A stretch of 64,000 nt of DNA from Eubacterium sp. 14-2. GTDB taxonomy: Bacteria > Bacillota > Clostridia > Lachnospirales > Lachnospiraceae. The DNA is taken from assembly GCF_000403845.2 (NCBI RefSeq), contig NZ_KE159567.1:237081-301080 (forward strand). The letters run 5' to 3'. Positions within the stretch are counted from its first letter, which is position 1; each line of letters starts with the position of its first letter. The notes below the pieces were generated by a model. The model saw only the letters and a program-made list of their open reading frames with translations. It was not told the origin of the DNA and ran no database searches. Position numbers and translations under genes: made by a program. Shown here one piece after another: positions 55,950 to 64,000 of the stretch.

Positions 55950-56306
55950 TCAGACCGCCCCCTGTCTCGTCAATTCTTCTAAGCTATATCGTTGTGGGAG
56001 AGTTGTTTTCTGTTGCAGTTCTAAGATAAAATCCTCAATCTCCTTACAGATTTCGGCGGCGGTTGGATAGTCGGGAACACACTTTTTGAAAGCGTCATGC
56101 ACTTCATAGAGCCTGTTTAACAGCTCCCAAAACTCTGTTTTAGGCTTTGGCTGCGGGGCGTTTCCCTTGCATAACTGGCGCATAAATTCGGCTGCGGACA
56201 GACCGCAAGCAGCGGCGCATTGCTTTAATTTTTCATGTTCTTCCTCGTTCAATCGGACGGTAATCGGGACATTCCGCACATCCTTTTCTGATTTTTTTCT
56301 GCTCAT
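55950..56306 (-). CDS. mobC: MobC-like relaxosome protein
   Basis: The start at 56306 (MSRKKSEKDVRNVPITVRLN) has TGGAGGA upstream; upstream in-frame codons are not family-like. The 118-residue protein has a ribbon-helix-helix-like region (VRLNEEEHEKLKQCAAACGL, then SAAEFMRQLCKG) typical of MobC proteins that bind oriT and assist the relaxase. A hairpin-rich non-coding region lies immediately upstream. Confidence 0.85.
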   Translation of the reverse strand: MSRKKSEKDVRNVPITVRLNEEEHEKLKQCAAACGLSAAEFMRQLCKGNAPQPKPKTEFWELLNRLYEVHDAFKKCVPDYPTAAEICKEIEDFILELQQKTTLPQRYSLEELTRQGAV

Positions 56307-56400
56307 TTTTCTCAATCCTCCAGTCTTATTTTTCTTTCTTCGGGGTAAACAGGGGCTGTCCCCTGAGTGAAGTCCACACGCCTTTAGGCTGTGGATTGGA

Positions 56401-56627
56401 TTGTGCGCGAGTAGCGATGAGAATGCCATGCTTGCATGGGCATTCGAGGAGCACCGTGGTCATAGCGGGGAATGCAAAGCATTTTCCGCTATGGCTGACA
56501 CAATCCGATGCTCGCTATCTCTGTGGACGCGTCGTCACAAGTTCCGTATCGCTCATTTCCGTGCAGGCACGGAAAATCACTCACTCCACTGCTCCTCCTT
56601 CTCCCAAAAAGTCTAGCGACTTTTCGG
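56401..56627. other. Candidate origin of transfer: four stem-loops upstream of mobC
   Basis: The region holds GAATGCC...GGCATTC (56421-56445), CATAGCGG…CCGCTATG with a 15-base stem (56461-56493), TTTCCGTG-N4-CACGGAAA (56556-56575) and AAAAGTC-N4-GACTTTT within CCC/GGG (56603-56627). No gene is present. Position and structure fit oriT; the nic site is not assignable. Confidence 0.5.
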
Positions 56628-56747
56628 GAACCCTATTTCCTGTGCAGCCGCCATTCTTCCATACCTGTCTTACCCTCCGAAAAGAAAATCCTATGTCCCT
56701 GCACCTCCGTTCTGGATTTGATTTCTCTTGACTTTTGGATAAATGAA

Positions 56748-56904
56748 AAAGCCGCTACACCGCACCACGAATGACAGGAGTGTTTTCTCCTGCGCGGATT
56801 CGCAATGCTATGTAACGGCTTTGAAATTCAAAACCATGCTGCCATACACCAGCCGAAAAGGGCAGCATAAATTCGGCAGCGGTCAGCCTTGTCCATTGGC
56901 TGAC
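56748..56904. other. Structured leader-like region
   Basis: Serial inverted repeats occur: AAAGCCG (56748) with CGGCTTT (56816), enclosing CAGGAG/CTCCTG; ATGCTGCC (56836) with GGCAGCAT (56861); GTCAGCC (56882) with GGCTGAC (56998-100 bases lower, at 56898). They may form an attenuator in the mob operon leader or protein-binding sites. Bases 56905-57120 show no gene. Confidence 0.4.
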
Positions 56905-57120
56905 ATTCCGTTCTTCCATCTATGTGCTATTTCATTTTCAATCTTCCAATTCCCTCACGGGTATTTCAGAATATCATAGCGGCTGTACCCATGTCAAGAT
57001 TTTGGGCAAACTTTTTAGTATTCCCTGTGGACAGGAATTTTATACATCAATTTTATAATTTGGCGGGGGAATTTTATCCCCCACCCAATAGCCCGTCAAA
57101 AAGCTGTCTTTATTAGTTGG

Positions 57121-57546
57121 TTATAAAATCTTCCGCAACTTTTTCCGCAGATGGTCTAATCGTGCATAAATAGCCCCTGTTGTCAATCCAACAAGCGGTG
57201 CAATTTCCTTTGTGGAATAGCCCTGCATTTTCAGCAGGATGATTTGCAGGGTACGCCTGTCCACCGTAAGCAATGCCCGATACAGAGTTTCGTCCTCAAT
57301 CTCATCCAGTAAATCAGCAACGGTCTTTACCTCGGCATTCCGCTCCCTGTCTGCCATTCCCTCAAGGTATTCGCCAAAGTCGCTTGTCCAATGGTAAAAC
57401 CGCCTGTTGGAATTGAAGTCTGCCCTGTCGTCTGTGCGGATTTGTTCAATGGTGGTTTCATCAACTCCATGCTCCCGTAATATTTTTTCCTCGGCTTCTT
57501 TCCAGATAAGCCATTTCCTGTTCTCCCGTCCGTTGTTGTATGCCAT
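57121..57546 (-). CDS. Sigma-70 region 4-like regulator of a Tn4451/Tn1549-type element
   Basis: The start at 57546 (MAYNNGRENRKWLIWKEAEE) follows GGAGG; the upstream in-frame extension is part of the leader. The 141-residue protein ends with a helix-turn-helix (LQIILLKMQGYSTKEIAPLV, GLTTGAIYARLDHLRKKL) like sigma region 4. It probably activates element genes. A homolog starts at 63715 on the other strand. Its leader is interrupted 149 bases upstream by an IS110-type element. Confidence 0.8.
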   Translation of the reverse strand: MAYNNGRENRKWLIWKEAEEKILREHGVDETTIEQIRTDDRADFNSNRRFYHWTSDFGEYLEGMADRERNAEVKTVADLLDEIEDETLYRALLTVDRRTLQIILLKMQGYSTKEIAPLVGLTTGAIYARLDHLRKKLRKIL

Positions 57547-57811
57547 TCTTTTTTCCTCCAATCTGAAATTTTTGAAAATGCTAAAAACCAGATTGGATAG
57601 GAGGCGAACGGCAGCCAACAGCAGAAACAGCCCTGCGGCACATTCCGATAAAAAACGACAAAAGAAAAACCGCAAAGGCTCGGTGACCTCTACGGTTATA
57701 GGACAATATGAAGTGACCCCACATTTGTAGCAACGTGGATTTACCTGTATACTAGAGTTTGTTAAGAACAATGGTAACAGGGATTACCGCATACAAAAGG
57801 AGGCCACTTAC

Positions 57812-58933
57812 ATGAAAAGAATACTACGAATCGGAATGGATGTCCATAGCACAAACTACACTTTATGCGCCATTGAGCCAAGATTTGACGGAGACGACAT
57901 TATTTACGCAAATGTCAAGGTAACGCCTGACCCGGACAATATCGTGCAGTTCATTGAAAACTTAAAGAAAAAGATAAAAGAAGAATGTGATATTCTCTGC
58001 GGTTATGAGGCGGGCTGTCTGGGATTCTCTTTATATCATGAATTAGTCAAAAAGGAAATCCGCTGTGTAATTCTTGCCCCGACAACTATGATGACCCAGC
58101 AGGGAAAGCGGATCAAAACAGATAAACGCGACGCATTGATGATTGCGCAATGCCTTGCCTATGGCGGTTACCATGCGGTACACATTCCGACAGAAAAGGA
58201 TGATGATGTCAAAACATATCTGCGCATGAGGGATGACCATAAGCTGGATTTAAAGAAGACAAAACAGAGGATCTGTGCGTTCTGTTTAAGCCAGGGTTTC
58301 CATTATGACGGTGGGAAATGGACGCAGGCGCAATTAAAATGGCTGAAATCGCTTGAACTTAGCGAATGGGACAGAGAAACGCTTGGCGAGTATCTGATCA
58401 CATACGAATATCAGAGCAACCGGATAGAAATGTTTGATAAGAGGATAGAGGAACTGGCCTCTGAAACAGAGTATGTGGAGAAGGTAAAAAGACTGGTATG
58501 CTTTCTGGGCGTAAAAACCCATACGGCGTTATCCTGCCTGGTTGAAACTGGGGATTTCCAGAGATTTGCAAAGGGGAACATCTACTCTGCATATCTGGGA
58601 TTAGTGCCGGGGGAAGATTCGAGCAGTGATAACATCAACAGGCTTTCCATCACCAAAGCCGGCAACAGCCATGTAAGGAAACTGCTGATTGAGGCTTCCA
58701 AAGGGATCTGTAAGGGAGCGGTCGGCCATAAATCGAAAGATTTAAAGGCAAGGCAGAGCGGGAATCCGCCGGAGGTGATTGCGTATGCAGACAAAGCAAA
58801 CGAAAGGCTAAGAAGGAAGTATTACAAAATGATAAGGCATGGCAAGAAAAAGAATGTGGCGGTAACGGCAGTCGCAAGGGAACTTGCGTGCTTTATATGG
58901 GGTATGATGACGGATAACATCCGTATAGCGTGA
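57812..58933 (+). CDS. IS110-family transposase (DEDD)
   Basis: The 373-residue protein begins RILRIGMDVHSTNYTLCAIE (first Asp of DEDD) and has LCGYEAGCLGF (Glu) and KTDKRDALMIAQCL (the two Asp). The C-terminal transposase_20 domain reads SAYLGLVPGEDSSSDNINRL, SITKAGNSHVRKLLIEAS with the conserved Ser. AAAGGAGGCC precedes ATG. It is full length and should use a bridge RNA encoded in the element's non-coding end. Confidence 0.92.
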   Translation: MKRILRIGMDVHSTNYTLCAIEPRFDGDDIIYANVKVTPDPDNIVQFIENLKKKIKEECDILCGYEAGCLGFSLYHELVKKEIRCVILAPTTMMTQQGKRIKTDKRDALMIAQCLAYGGYHAVHIPTEKDDDVKTYLRMRDDHKLDLKKTKQRICAFCLSQGFHYDGGKWTQAQLKWLKSLELSEWDRETLGEYLITYEYQSNRIEMFDKRIEELASETEYVEKVKRLVCFLGVKTHTALSCLVETGDFQRFAKGNIYSAYLGLVPGEDSSSDNINRLSITKAGNSHVRKLLIEASKGICKGAVGHKSKDLKARQSGNPPEVIAYADKANERLRRKYYKMIRHGKKKNVAVTAVARELACFIWGMMTDNIRIA

Positions 58934-58989
58934 TATCAGCCTGCCATCTGCCCGTCAAGGGTAAATAAACTGCTGCGCAGCCCTTGACA

Positions 58990-59140
58990 GCCAGCTGTCA
59001 TCCTGATGGATGGCAGTCAAGCGGATTAAGCAGGCGCAGCTGCATAATCCGCAGCAACTATTAACAAAAAACTGGAGATATCTTGAAGGAGTCTTTTGGA
59101 ACTTCAAGGTTCGGGTTATCTGCGGCATCTCCTTGTCGGC
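58990..59140 (+). ncRNA. Candidate structured RNA (bridge-RNA-like) downstream of the IS110 transposase
   Basis: Dyads include GGATTA/TAATCC (about 59032-59050) and GGAGAT...ATCTCC (59074 to about 59131) enclosing TTGAAG/CTTCAA. GAGATATCTTGAAG (59075-59088) is also inverted at 59265-59278. Long 3' non-coding ends with structured RNA are known from the IS1111 group. The RNA boundaries are not defined by a visible promoter. Confidence 0.45.
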
Positions 59141-59174
59141 AGGGTAGCGATACACTGATCCACGTTATAGGACA

Positions 59175-59789
59175 GCAGAGCCCGCGGCGGACCATTGACC
59201 TGTAGGTAACCAATCCACGAATAACGGAGTGGCCAAATGCCGGGAACTGTTAATCAAAAGGCTTCTTCAAGATATCTCATAAATACAAATGTGAGTTTTG
59301 TCAGAGAAAAAAGTTTGTTATTTTTGATTTACCTCTTGACAAAAGTCACTTCATAACGGAGATACATATTCTGTTAAGTGGAGATTATACTTCTGGTTGC
59401 ATGGCAAGAAGTAGCGTTGCATGGGCAGGGATTTTTTTAACTGGCTTCCTGCCATTCCCCGATATGCTATGTACGGATAAATTCTGTGTTGCATGAGCAG
59501 ATAGATTACCGCCCGAAAAAAGAACATAAAAAACCCTCCAAACTTCAAAAACAGGTCTGGAGAGTGTCTGTTAAGTTTTTTAGGGCATAGCAATACCGCC
59601 CACCACACGCCGTTTTTTTATATGGTGAACATCCATGCTATGAATGAAATGCAGGCAATAAGCAATAGCTATCCATCTTCTTTTTATCCTCAACACAAAT
59701 TTGTTTTTTTGCAGATAGCTGTTGCTTAAATTGCCACATTAATTTTTTATCCATTGATTCAAGTTTGGTAAAATTCTTTATGTATATTT
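59175..59789. other. Non-coding region between IS110 and the MATE gene, with element-leader sequence
   Basis: No gene is supported. Bases about 59519-59612 contain the hairpin ACCCTCCAAACTTC...GGTCTGGAGAGTG and GGGCATAGCAATACCGCCCACC. These are the inverse of 63335-63425, which belong to the leader of the sigma-like gene at 63715. The minus-strand leader of the gene at 57546 therefore once extended here. Confidence 0.6.
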
Positions 59790-61115
59790 TTATTGTTTTT
59801 CTTTTTTGCTGACATGATAAAAATAAATTGCGCGGATTAATAGCCCTCCAAACCAGCCGATTGGAGCGGCTATCCAAATTCCATTATAACCAAGCTTTGT
59901 GCCAGACAAAATAATAGCGACAGGCACTTGAAGACAGCACAGGGAACATATGGAAGCAATCATCGGCACAAATGATTTTCCATACCCCAAAAGCAATCCG
60001 TTTAATACCTGCATGGCTGTAAAGATAATATAAAAAGCAGGCACAATCTTCAGATAGCTGTTGCCAATATCTAAAACAGACGTATCCCTATTGAATATTG
60101 ATATAAATACAGACGGAAACAATACAATGACAACAGAAATACACGCTGATACTGCAATCCCCATAACCAATGCGTATTTCCCGCCTTTCAATACCCTGTC
60201 TTTCCTTTTTGCCCCTAAATTCTGGGCAGTAAAATTAGTCATAGCCTGCCCTAAGTTCAAGGCGGGCATTTCTGCAAAAGCATCTACCTTAGATGCGGCA
60301 GTATATGCCGCCATGCAATCCGTGCCAAACCCATTAATCAGAAACTGCAATGACATAAATCCCACACTCACAAATACTTGCTGTATCATGGCGGGCGTAC
60401 CTATCTTCAAGCTCTTTTTTAATTCTGCCTTGTCAAACTGTAAATGCAATACATTAATAAACAAGCTGCGATAATGTATTTTCATATATACCATACAAAC
60501 GATAAATGACAAAAGCTGCGATAACACAGTCGCAAATGCCGCCCCTGCCACACCCATTCCGAATGCCTTAATGAACAATATATCAAGCACAATATTCAGA
60601 AGCGCTGCCACTATCAGAATATATGTAGGTGTTTTTGAATCCCCCATCCCGCGAAGAATATTTGTAAGCGCGTTATATGCAAACGTGGGGATAACGCCGA
60701 TAAACATAATTTTAAGATATATGTCAGCCGCTTCAAGCAAAGCGGACGGCACTCGGAAGACAAGCAGAATCTGATAGGAAAAACATATGCCCAAAGCAGC
60801 AATTATCAAACTGAGGCAAAAGCAGAAAGCAAATCCTGTATCCATAACTTTTTTCGCAGATTCCATGTCCTTACTGCCAAAATAACGTGAAACCAATATG
60901 CTTGCCCCCATTGAAATGCCCATAGAAAGGGCAATCAGCAGATAGTGTATCTGAAAACTGAACCCTACCGCCGCCAGACATTCTTTCCCCAAAAAATTAC
61001 CTACAATAACCGTATCCGCAAGATTATATAGTTGCTGGAATAGATTGCCGACCAAAATTGGCAGTGAAAATAAAAATATTGTCTTTAACTCATGTTCTCT
61101 CGTTAAATCCTTCAT
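59790..61115 (-). CDS. MATE-family multidrug/metabolite exporter
   Basis: The 441-residue protein has twelve predicted membrane helices and MATE-family segments such as LPILVGNLFQQLYNLADTVI, VGNFLGKECLAAVGFS and a second-half repeat GTPAMIQQVFVSVGFMSLQF. It exports cationic compounds using Na+ or H+. AGAGG precedes ATG. It is divergent from a MocR regulator 156 bases away, which probably controls it. Confidence 0.92.
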   Translation of the reverse strand: MKDLTREHELKTIFLFSLPILVGNLFQQLYNLADTVIVGNFLGKECLAAVGFSFQIHYLLIALSMGISMGASILVSRYFGSKDMESAKKVMDTGFAFCFCLSLIIAALGICFSYQILLVFRVPSALLEAADIYLKIMFIGVIPTFAYNALTNILRGMGDSKTPTYILIVAALLNIVLDILFIKAFGMGVAGAAFATVLSQLLSFIVCMVYMKIHYRSLFINVLHLQFDKAELKKSLKIGTPAMIQQVFVSVGFMSLQFLINGFGTDCMAAYTAASKVDAFAEMPALNLGQAMTNFTAQNLGAKRKDRVLKGGKYALVMGIAVSACISVVIVLFPSVFISIFNRDTSVLDIGNSYLKIVPAFYIIFTAMQVLNGLLLGYGKSFVPMIASICSLCCLQVPVAIILSGTKLGYNGIWIAAPIGWFGGLLIRAIYFYHVSKKEKQ

Positions 61116-61184
61116 TTCGTAACCTCTTTCCTACTAAAATAAAATTTATTCCTTTTTGTTGCATGGTATTATTTGCACACAATA

Positions 61185-61240
61185 CATACAATATAGATTA
61201 TATTCTTGACTTTGTATGCTTTCAATGCTAATATTGTATG
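61185..61240. promoter_or_regulatory. Divergent MATE/MocR control region
   Basis: The inverted repeat CATACAATAT (61185-61194) / ATATTGTATG (61231-61240) brackets the regulator promoter TTGACT-17-TAATAT (61206-61234). On the other strand TTGTAT-17-TACCAT could serve the MATE gene and overlaps the left arm. This fits MocR regulation of both genes. Confidence 0.6.
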
Positions 61241-61271
61241 TAAGACAATTTTGAGCAGGGAGGGAAAAAGC

Positions 61272-62675
61272 TTGCCAGTTAATTCTTTTGAAAATTACCC
61301 AATGCCATGGATACCCGATAAAGAAAAATTAAAATCACCAATTTATATATCTATTGCGGAACTTTTGGAACAGGATATCCAAAGCGGCAAACTGGCTGGA
61401 AATACAAAACTGCCGCCCCAAAGGGAATTAGCAGACTTTCTTGATTTGAACCTAAGCACAATAACCCGTGCATTCAAGATTTGTGAAAATAAGGGGCTAA
61501 TCTATGCCAATATAGGGCAAGGCACATTTGTATCCCCAAATGCCGCCATCCCTTTTTTACATAAGGCAAATAACGGGTGCGTAGAACTGGGCATAATCAG
61601 ACCTTTTTACCAGTATAATAAGATTGTCGCTGATATTGCGCAAAAAACCATACAACGCAATACTTCCCAGTATCTTTTTGAATTTGACAGCATATCGGAA
61701 TCTTACAAGCACAAACAGACCGCCATAAAATGGCTGAAATCTTTCCATATAGAAACAGAGCCTGAAAACATCATGCTGACGGCAGGAACTCAAAATGCCC
61801 TGACGATTGTATTTTTGGCTCTTTTCCACTCTGGAGATAAAATCCTAACTGATTCTTACACTTATTCCAATTTTATCGGCTTAGCCAGACAGTTAAATGT
61901 CCAGTTGATATCAGTAGCCGCAGATGAGGATGGAATGATACCCGACCTAGTGGAAAAGCAGTGCAGGATAATGGATATAAAAGGAATCTTCCTAATGCCG
62001 TCCTGCAATAATCCGACAGGAACTGTCATGTCAATGGAACGAAAAAGGAAAATTGCCAGCCTCATACAGCAATACCATCTGATTTTAATGGAAGATGACG
62101 CTTATGGATTTATTGCAAATGATACAGGAGAACCGATTCAGACATTGATACCAGATAATACCATTTACCTGCACAGCCTGTCAAAATCACTTTCAGCAGG
62201 CTTAAGATGCGCATATATGGTTATCCCTGATTGCTTAAGACAAACCTTTCTTGAAACGGCTAATAATGTAAATTTGAAAATACCGCTGCTTAACGCAGAA
62301 ATTATAAGCGAATTAATTGCAAGCGGCAATGCAGGCAGAATCATAGGGCAGAAAAAAAGACAGGCAAAAGAACGGAACAGGATATATAAAAAATACTTTC
62401 CAGACAGCATCTGCCCGAATGAATACAGCTTCTTCCAATGGCTGCCCCTGCCTGCCCATTATAACGGTTATCAGTTGGAAATGCAGGCAACAGACAATGG
62501 CATTCATATCTTCTGTTCTGACCGTTTTACCGTTGGCAAAGCTGAATCCACAGCTATAAGAATTGCAACCTGTTCCCCTGATTCCTTACAACAATTGGAA
62601 ACAGGACTGAAAACCCTAAAACATTTGCTGGATAAGAATCAGCAATATATTTCACAAGCTAATTTCATAATATAG
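61272..62675 (+). CDS. MocR-type regulator (GntR DNA-binding domain plus aminotransferase-like domain)
   Basis: The start at TTG 61272 (MPVNSFENYPMPW) follows AGGGAGGG; 467 residues. Residues 25-95 form a GntR winged helix (LAGNTKLPPQRELADFLDLN, LSTITRAFKICENKGLIYAN). The rest is a class I aminotransferase fold with the PLP lysine in YLHSLSKSLSAGLRCAYMV and MPSCNNPTGTVMS. MocR proteins sense pyridoxal phosphate or amino compounds. It most likely controls the divergent MATE exporter. Confidence 0.9.
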   Translation: MPVNSFENYPMPWIPDKEKLKSPIYISIAELLEQDIQSGKLAGNTKLPPQRELADFLDLNLSTITRAFKICENKGLIYANIGQGTFVSPNAAIPFLHKANNGCVELGIIRPFYQYNKIVADIAQKTIQRNTSQYLFEFDSISESYKHKQTAIKWLKSFHIETEPENIMLTAGTQNALTIVFLALFHSGDKILTDSYTYSNFIGLARQLNVQLISVAADEDGMIPDLVEKQCRIMDIKGIFLMPSCNNPTGTVMSMERKRKIASLIQQYHLILMEDDAYGFIANDTGEPIQTLIPDNTIYLHSLSKSLSAGLRCAYMVIPDCLRQTFLETANNVNLKIPLLNAEIISELIASGNAGRIIGQKKRQAKERNRIYKKYFPDSICPNEYSFFQWLPLPAHYNGYQLEMQATDNGIHIFCSDRFTVGKAESTAIRIATCSPDSLQQLETGLKTLKHLLDKNQQYISQANFII

Positions 62676-62727
62676 TTACTCCATTTGAAAGGCGGCAAAG
62701 AATTATATTCCCTGCCGCCAATTCTGA

Positions 62728-63099
62728 TTATATAAAAATAATTTCTCCGTTCACAATTTCCCTCGCACAAGCCCTTATATTATTTATTTTGCCTGTCCAC
62801 TCTATGGCATTTTCTTCCTTTAGCCGTTCCGTTATGTCCTGTGCCTGTTTCATGCTCTCTATAAGCCTTTCAAAGCGTTCCTGCGCCTGCCTGTCAATGA
62901 CGGCTAGATAGGAGTTCAGTCTGCCACTTGTGAGAAGATTGGTGTATGTAACCTTGTGGTACTGTTTCAGATAATCCTGATGCCGCTGTCCCCATGTGCC
63001 TATCGGCTGTTCTTCTTCGTTGGGTAATATTAAATCTGGAATAAGATACCCATTTTCTTCGTGATATGTGCCGCCTAACTGTTCAAATATTGACTTCAT
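62728..63099 (-). CDS. tnpV: TnpV-family transposon-encoded protein
   Basis: The start at 63099 (MKSIFEQLGGTYHEENGYLI) has AGGAG. The 123-residue protein has GTWGQRHQDYLKQYHKVTYT, NLLTSGRLNSYLAVIDRQAQ and NNIRACAREIV, matching TnpV of Tn4451-like elements. The function is unknown; the protein is helical and soluble. It belongs to one of the two Tn4451-like modules, next to a truncated copy. Confidence 0.8.
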   Translation of the reverse strand: MKSIFEQLGGTYHEENGYLIPDLILPNEEEQPIGTWGQRHQDYLKQYHKVTYTNLLTSGRLNSYLAVIDRQAQERFERLIESMKQAQDITERLKEENAIEWTGKINNIRACAREIVNGEIIFI

Positions 63100-63184
63100 A
63101 TGCAAAAACTCCTTTTCTGTATGGTTTGGTTTCTGCGGGGCATCTGCAAGCAATGTGTCAGCAGGCTGTATGTATATACTATCT

Positions 63185-63250
63185 TTAAGTTAAGTAATCC
63201 CCTTGCTGTTCATATTCGCCGCCTAATCTCTCAAAGATTGATTTTGCCAT
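63185..63250 (-). pseudogene. Truncated tnpV copy, 21 codons
   Basis: MAKSIFERLGGEYEQQGDYL T-stop repeats the N-terminus of TnpV, with GGAGG upstream of the ATG. The frame ends by TAA after 21 codons and passes directly into the leader of the intact gene. It looks like a duplication or recombination remnant. Confidence 0.65.
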
Positions 63251-63334
63251 TTTGCAATTCCTCCGTATGATTTGAATTTGCCTACAATCCAATCATTCTG
63301 GCTGATTACGAAGTCTTTGGATTTAACATCCTTA

Positions 63335-63425
63335 TGGAACGCCGCCCTTGGTGGGCGATATTGCTATGCCCGAAAGACTTAACAAACACTCTCCAAACCT
63401 GTTTCAAGTTTGGAGGGATTTTTAT
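63335..63425. repeat. Element-leader inverted repeat with terminator-like hairpin
   Basis: TGGGCGATATTGCTATGCCC, a hairpin CTCCAAACCTGTTTCAAGTTTGGAG and a T-run form the inverse copy of 59519-59612. The remaining bases to 63714 hold a leader with GCCTTTGCGGTTTTTC also found inverted at 57650-57680. Confidence 0.7.
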
Positions 63426-63714
63426 TGCCTGCAAATAGTAATTTCCATTTACATATATCATATCGGGGATGGGTGGACAGCCTGTTAAAAAAATCCTTGT
63501 CAATGCAAGGGGGCTTTCTACCCAAGAAGTAGAAGTTAAATCTCTACATATAAGAACCAATATATCTATAAACCGTGAGGGCGTGACAGCCTTTGCGGTT
63601 TTTCTTTTGTCGTTTTTTGTTAGAACACGTCGTAAGGCGTTTTCTGGGCTTGGATGCCGTTCTCCGCCCGTCAATCTGGATTATTAAAAAAATTCAGATT
63701 GGAGGTAACGGATT

Positions 63715-64000
63715 ATGGCGTACAACAAAGCCAGAGAAGAAAGAAAATGGCGGCTATGGAAAGAAGCCGAGGAAAAGCAGCTTAAAAGCTTGGGTGTCAG
63801 CGAGGGCGATATTGAAAAGCTCCGTGTCCATGATTGGGCGGTATTCAATTCCGACAGACGGTACTATGAGAAATTGCAGGATGCGGGTACATATCTTGAG
63901 GAAGTCGCAGAGGACACGGCACAGCCCGAAATAAAAACGGTTGAGGAATTTTTAGACAGCATTGAAAATGCAGTGCTGTACCAAGAGCTGCATCAGTTGG
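63715..64000 (+). CDS. Sigma-70 region 4-like element regulator, 3' end cut by window
   Basis: ATG 63715 follows GGAGG. The visible 95 residues (MAYNKAREERKWRLWKEAEE, KQLKSLGVSEGDIEKLRVHD, RRYYEKLQDAGTYLEEVAED) are clearly homologous to the first part of the protein encoded at 57546. The helix-turn-helix would lie beyond the window. Its opposite orientation suggests a second related element begins here. Confidence 0.8.
   Translation, partial: MAYNKAREERKWRLWKEAEEKQLKSLGVSEGDIEKLRVHDWAVFNSDRRYYEKLQDAGTYLEEVAEDTAQPEIKTVEEFLDSIENAVLYQELHQL

Larger units (their letters stand above)
57695..59174 (+). mobile_element. IS110-family insertion element (bounds inferred)
   Basis: The 11-bp sequence GTTATAGGACA occurs at 57695-57705 and 59164-59174, bracketing the transposase gene and about 230 bases of non-coding sequence on its 3' side. 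The sequence left of 57695 matches the leader of the homologous sigma-like gene at 63565-63714, supporting insertion there. IS110 elements lack classic inverted repeats, so the exact ends remain uncertain; a 14-bp inverted repeat reaches to 59278. Confidence 0.65.

Noticed and set aside
56640-57120. Plus-strand frames of 60-110 codons in the mob leader
   Set aside because: They have no ribosome sites, unusual composition and cross the strong stem-loops; more likely chance frames.

Overview
The window reads as a chromosomal segment of a gut-type Firmicute, most likely a Lachnospiraceae relative. This is inferred from strong AGGAGG ribosome sites, the MutS2, YhaM and RlmCD trio, Tn4451/Tn1549-type transposon proteins and PcfJ/PcfK genes. 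No rRNA, tRNA or CRISPR array was seen.

Region 1 (1-15039) is ordinary chromosome. A minus-strand sugar operon carries a split transketolase, two tandem DERA-like aldolases, an FGGY kinase and, behind a second promoter, an aldolase- or transaldolase-like gene cut by the window edge. Both promoters have a GntR-like palindrome on the -10 box. An OmpR-type two-component system and mutS2 follow on the same strand. On the plus strand lie a membrane-anchored HtrA-like protein that has lost catalytic residues, the exoribonuclease YhaM and the rRNA methyltransferase RlmCD.

Region 2 (15040-40120) is a decayed integrative element that starts exactly at the 3' end of rlmCD. It holds a RelBE-type module inside a duplicated tail sequence, two type I toxin/antisense-RNA loci plus an orphan antisense RNA, small unknown genes and an iteron/AT-rich region hit by an IS21-family element with a clear 5-bp target duplication. 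An AT-rich cargo pair follows: a eukaryotic-type protein kinase and a degenerate PLD-like protein. Then come a giant methylase-helicase split by an amber codon, PcfK, PcfJ, an Rpn-type nuclease with decayed copies, and an ssb gene cut by a second IS21-family element. The other flank of that IS is the tail of a CHAP cell-wall hydrolase, so most of the conjugation machinery has probably been deleted.

Region 3 (40121-52403) is a cargo cassette: a VanRS-like two-component system, an XRE regulator, two lipoproteins, an ABC exporter whose second permease is fused to a lipoprotein-like domain, and an N-acetylmuramoyl-L-alanine amidase. Three identical TTGAC direct repeats with an 11-bp period precede the regulator, the lipoprotein/ABC operon and the amidase, suggesting one envelope-stress or peptide-resistance regulon.

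Region 4 (52404-64000) is a Tn4451-like mobilizable module (serine recombinase, TnpW, relaxase, MobC, sigma-like regulator, with a hairpin-rich oriT candidate). An IS110-family element with a structured 3' non-coding segment interrupts it. Next come a divergent MATE exporter/MocR regulator pair, TnpV, and the start of a second, oppositely oriented module of the same family.
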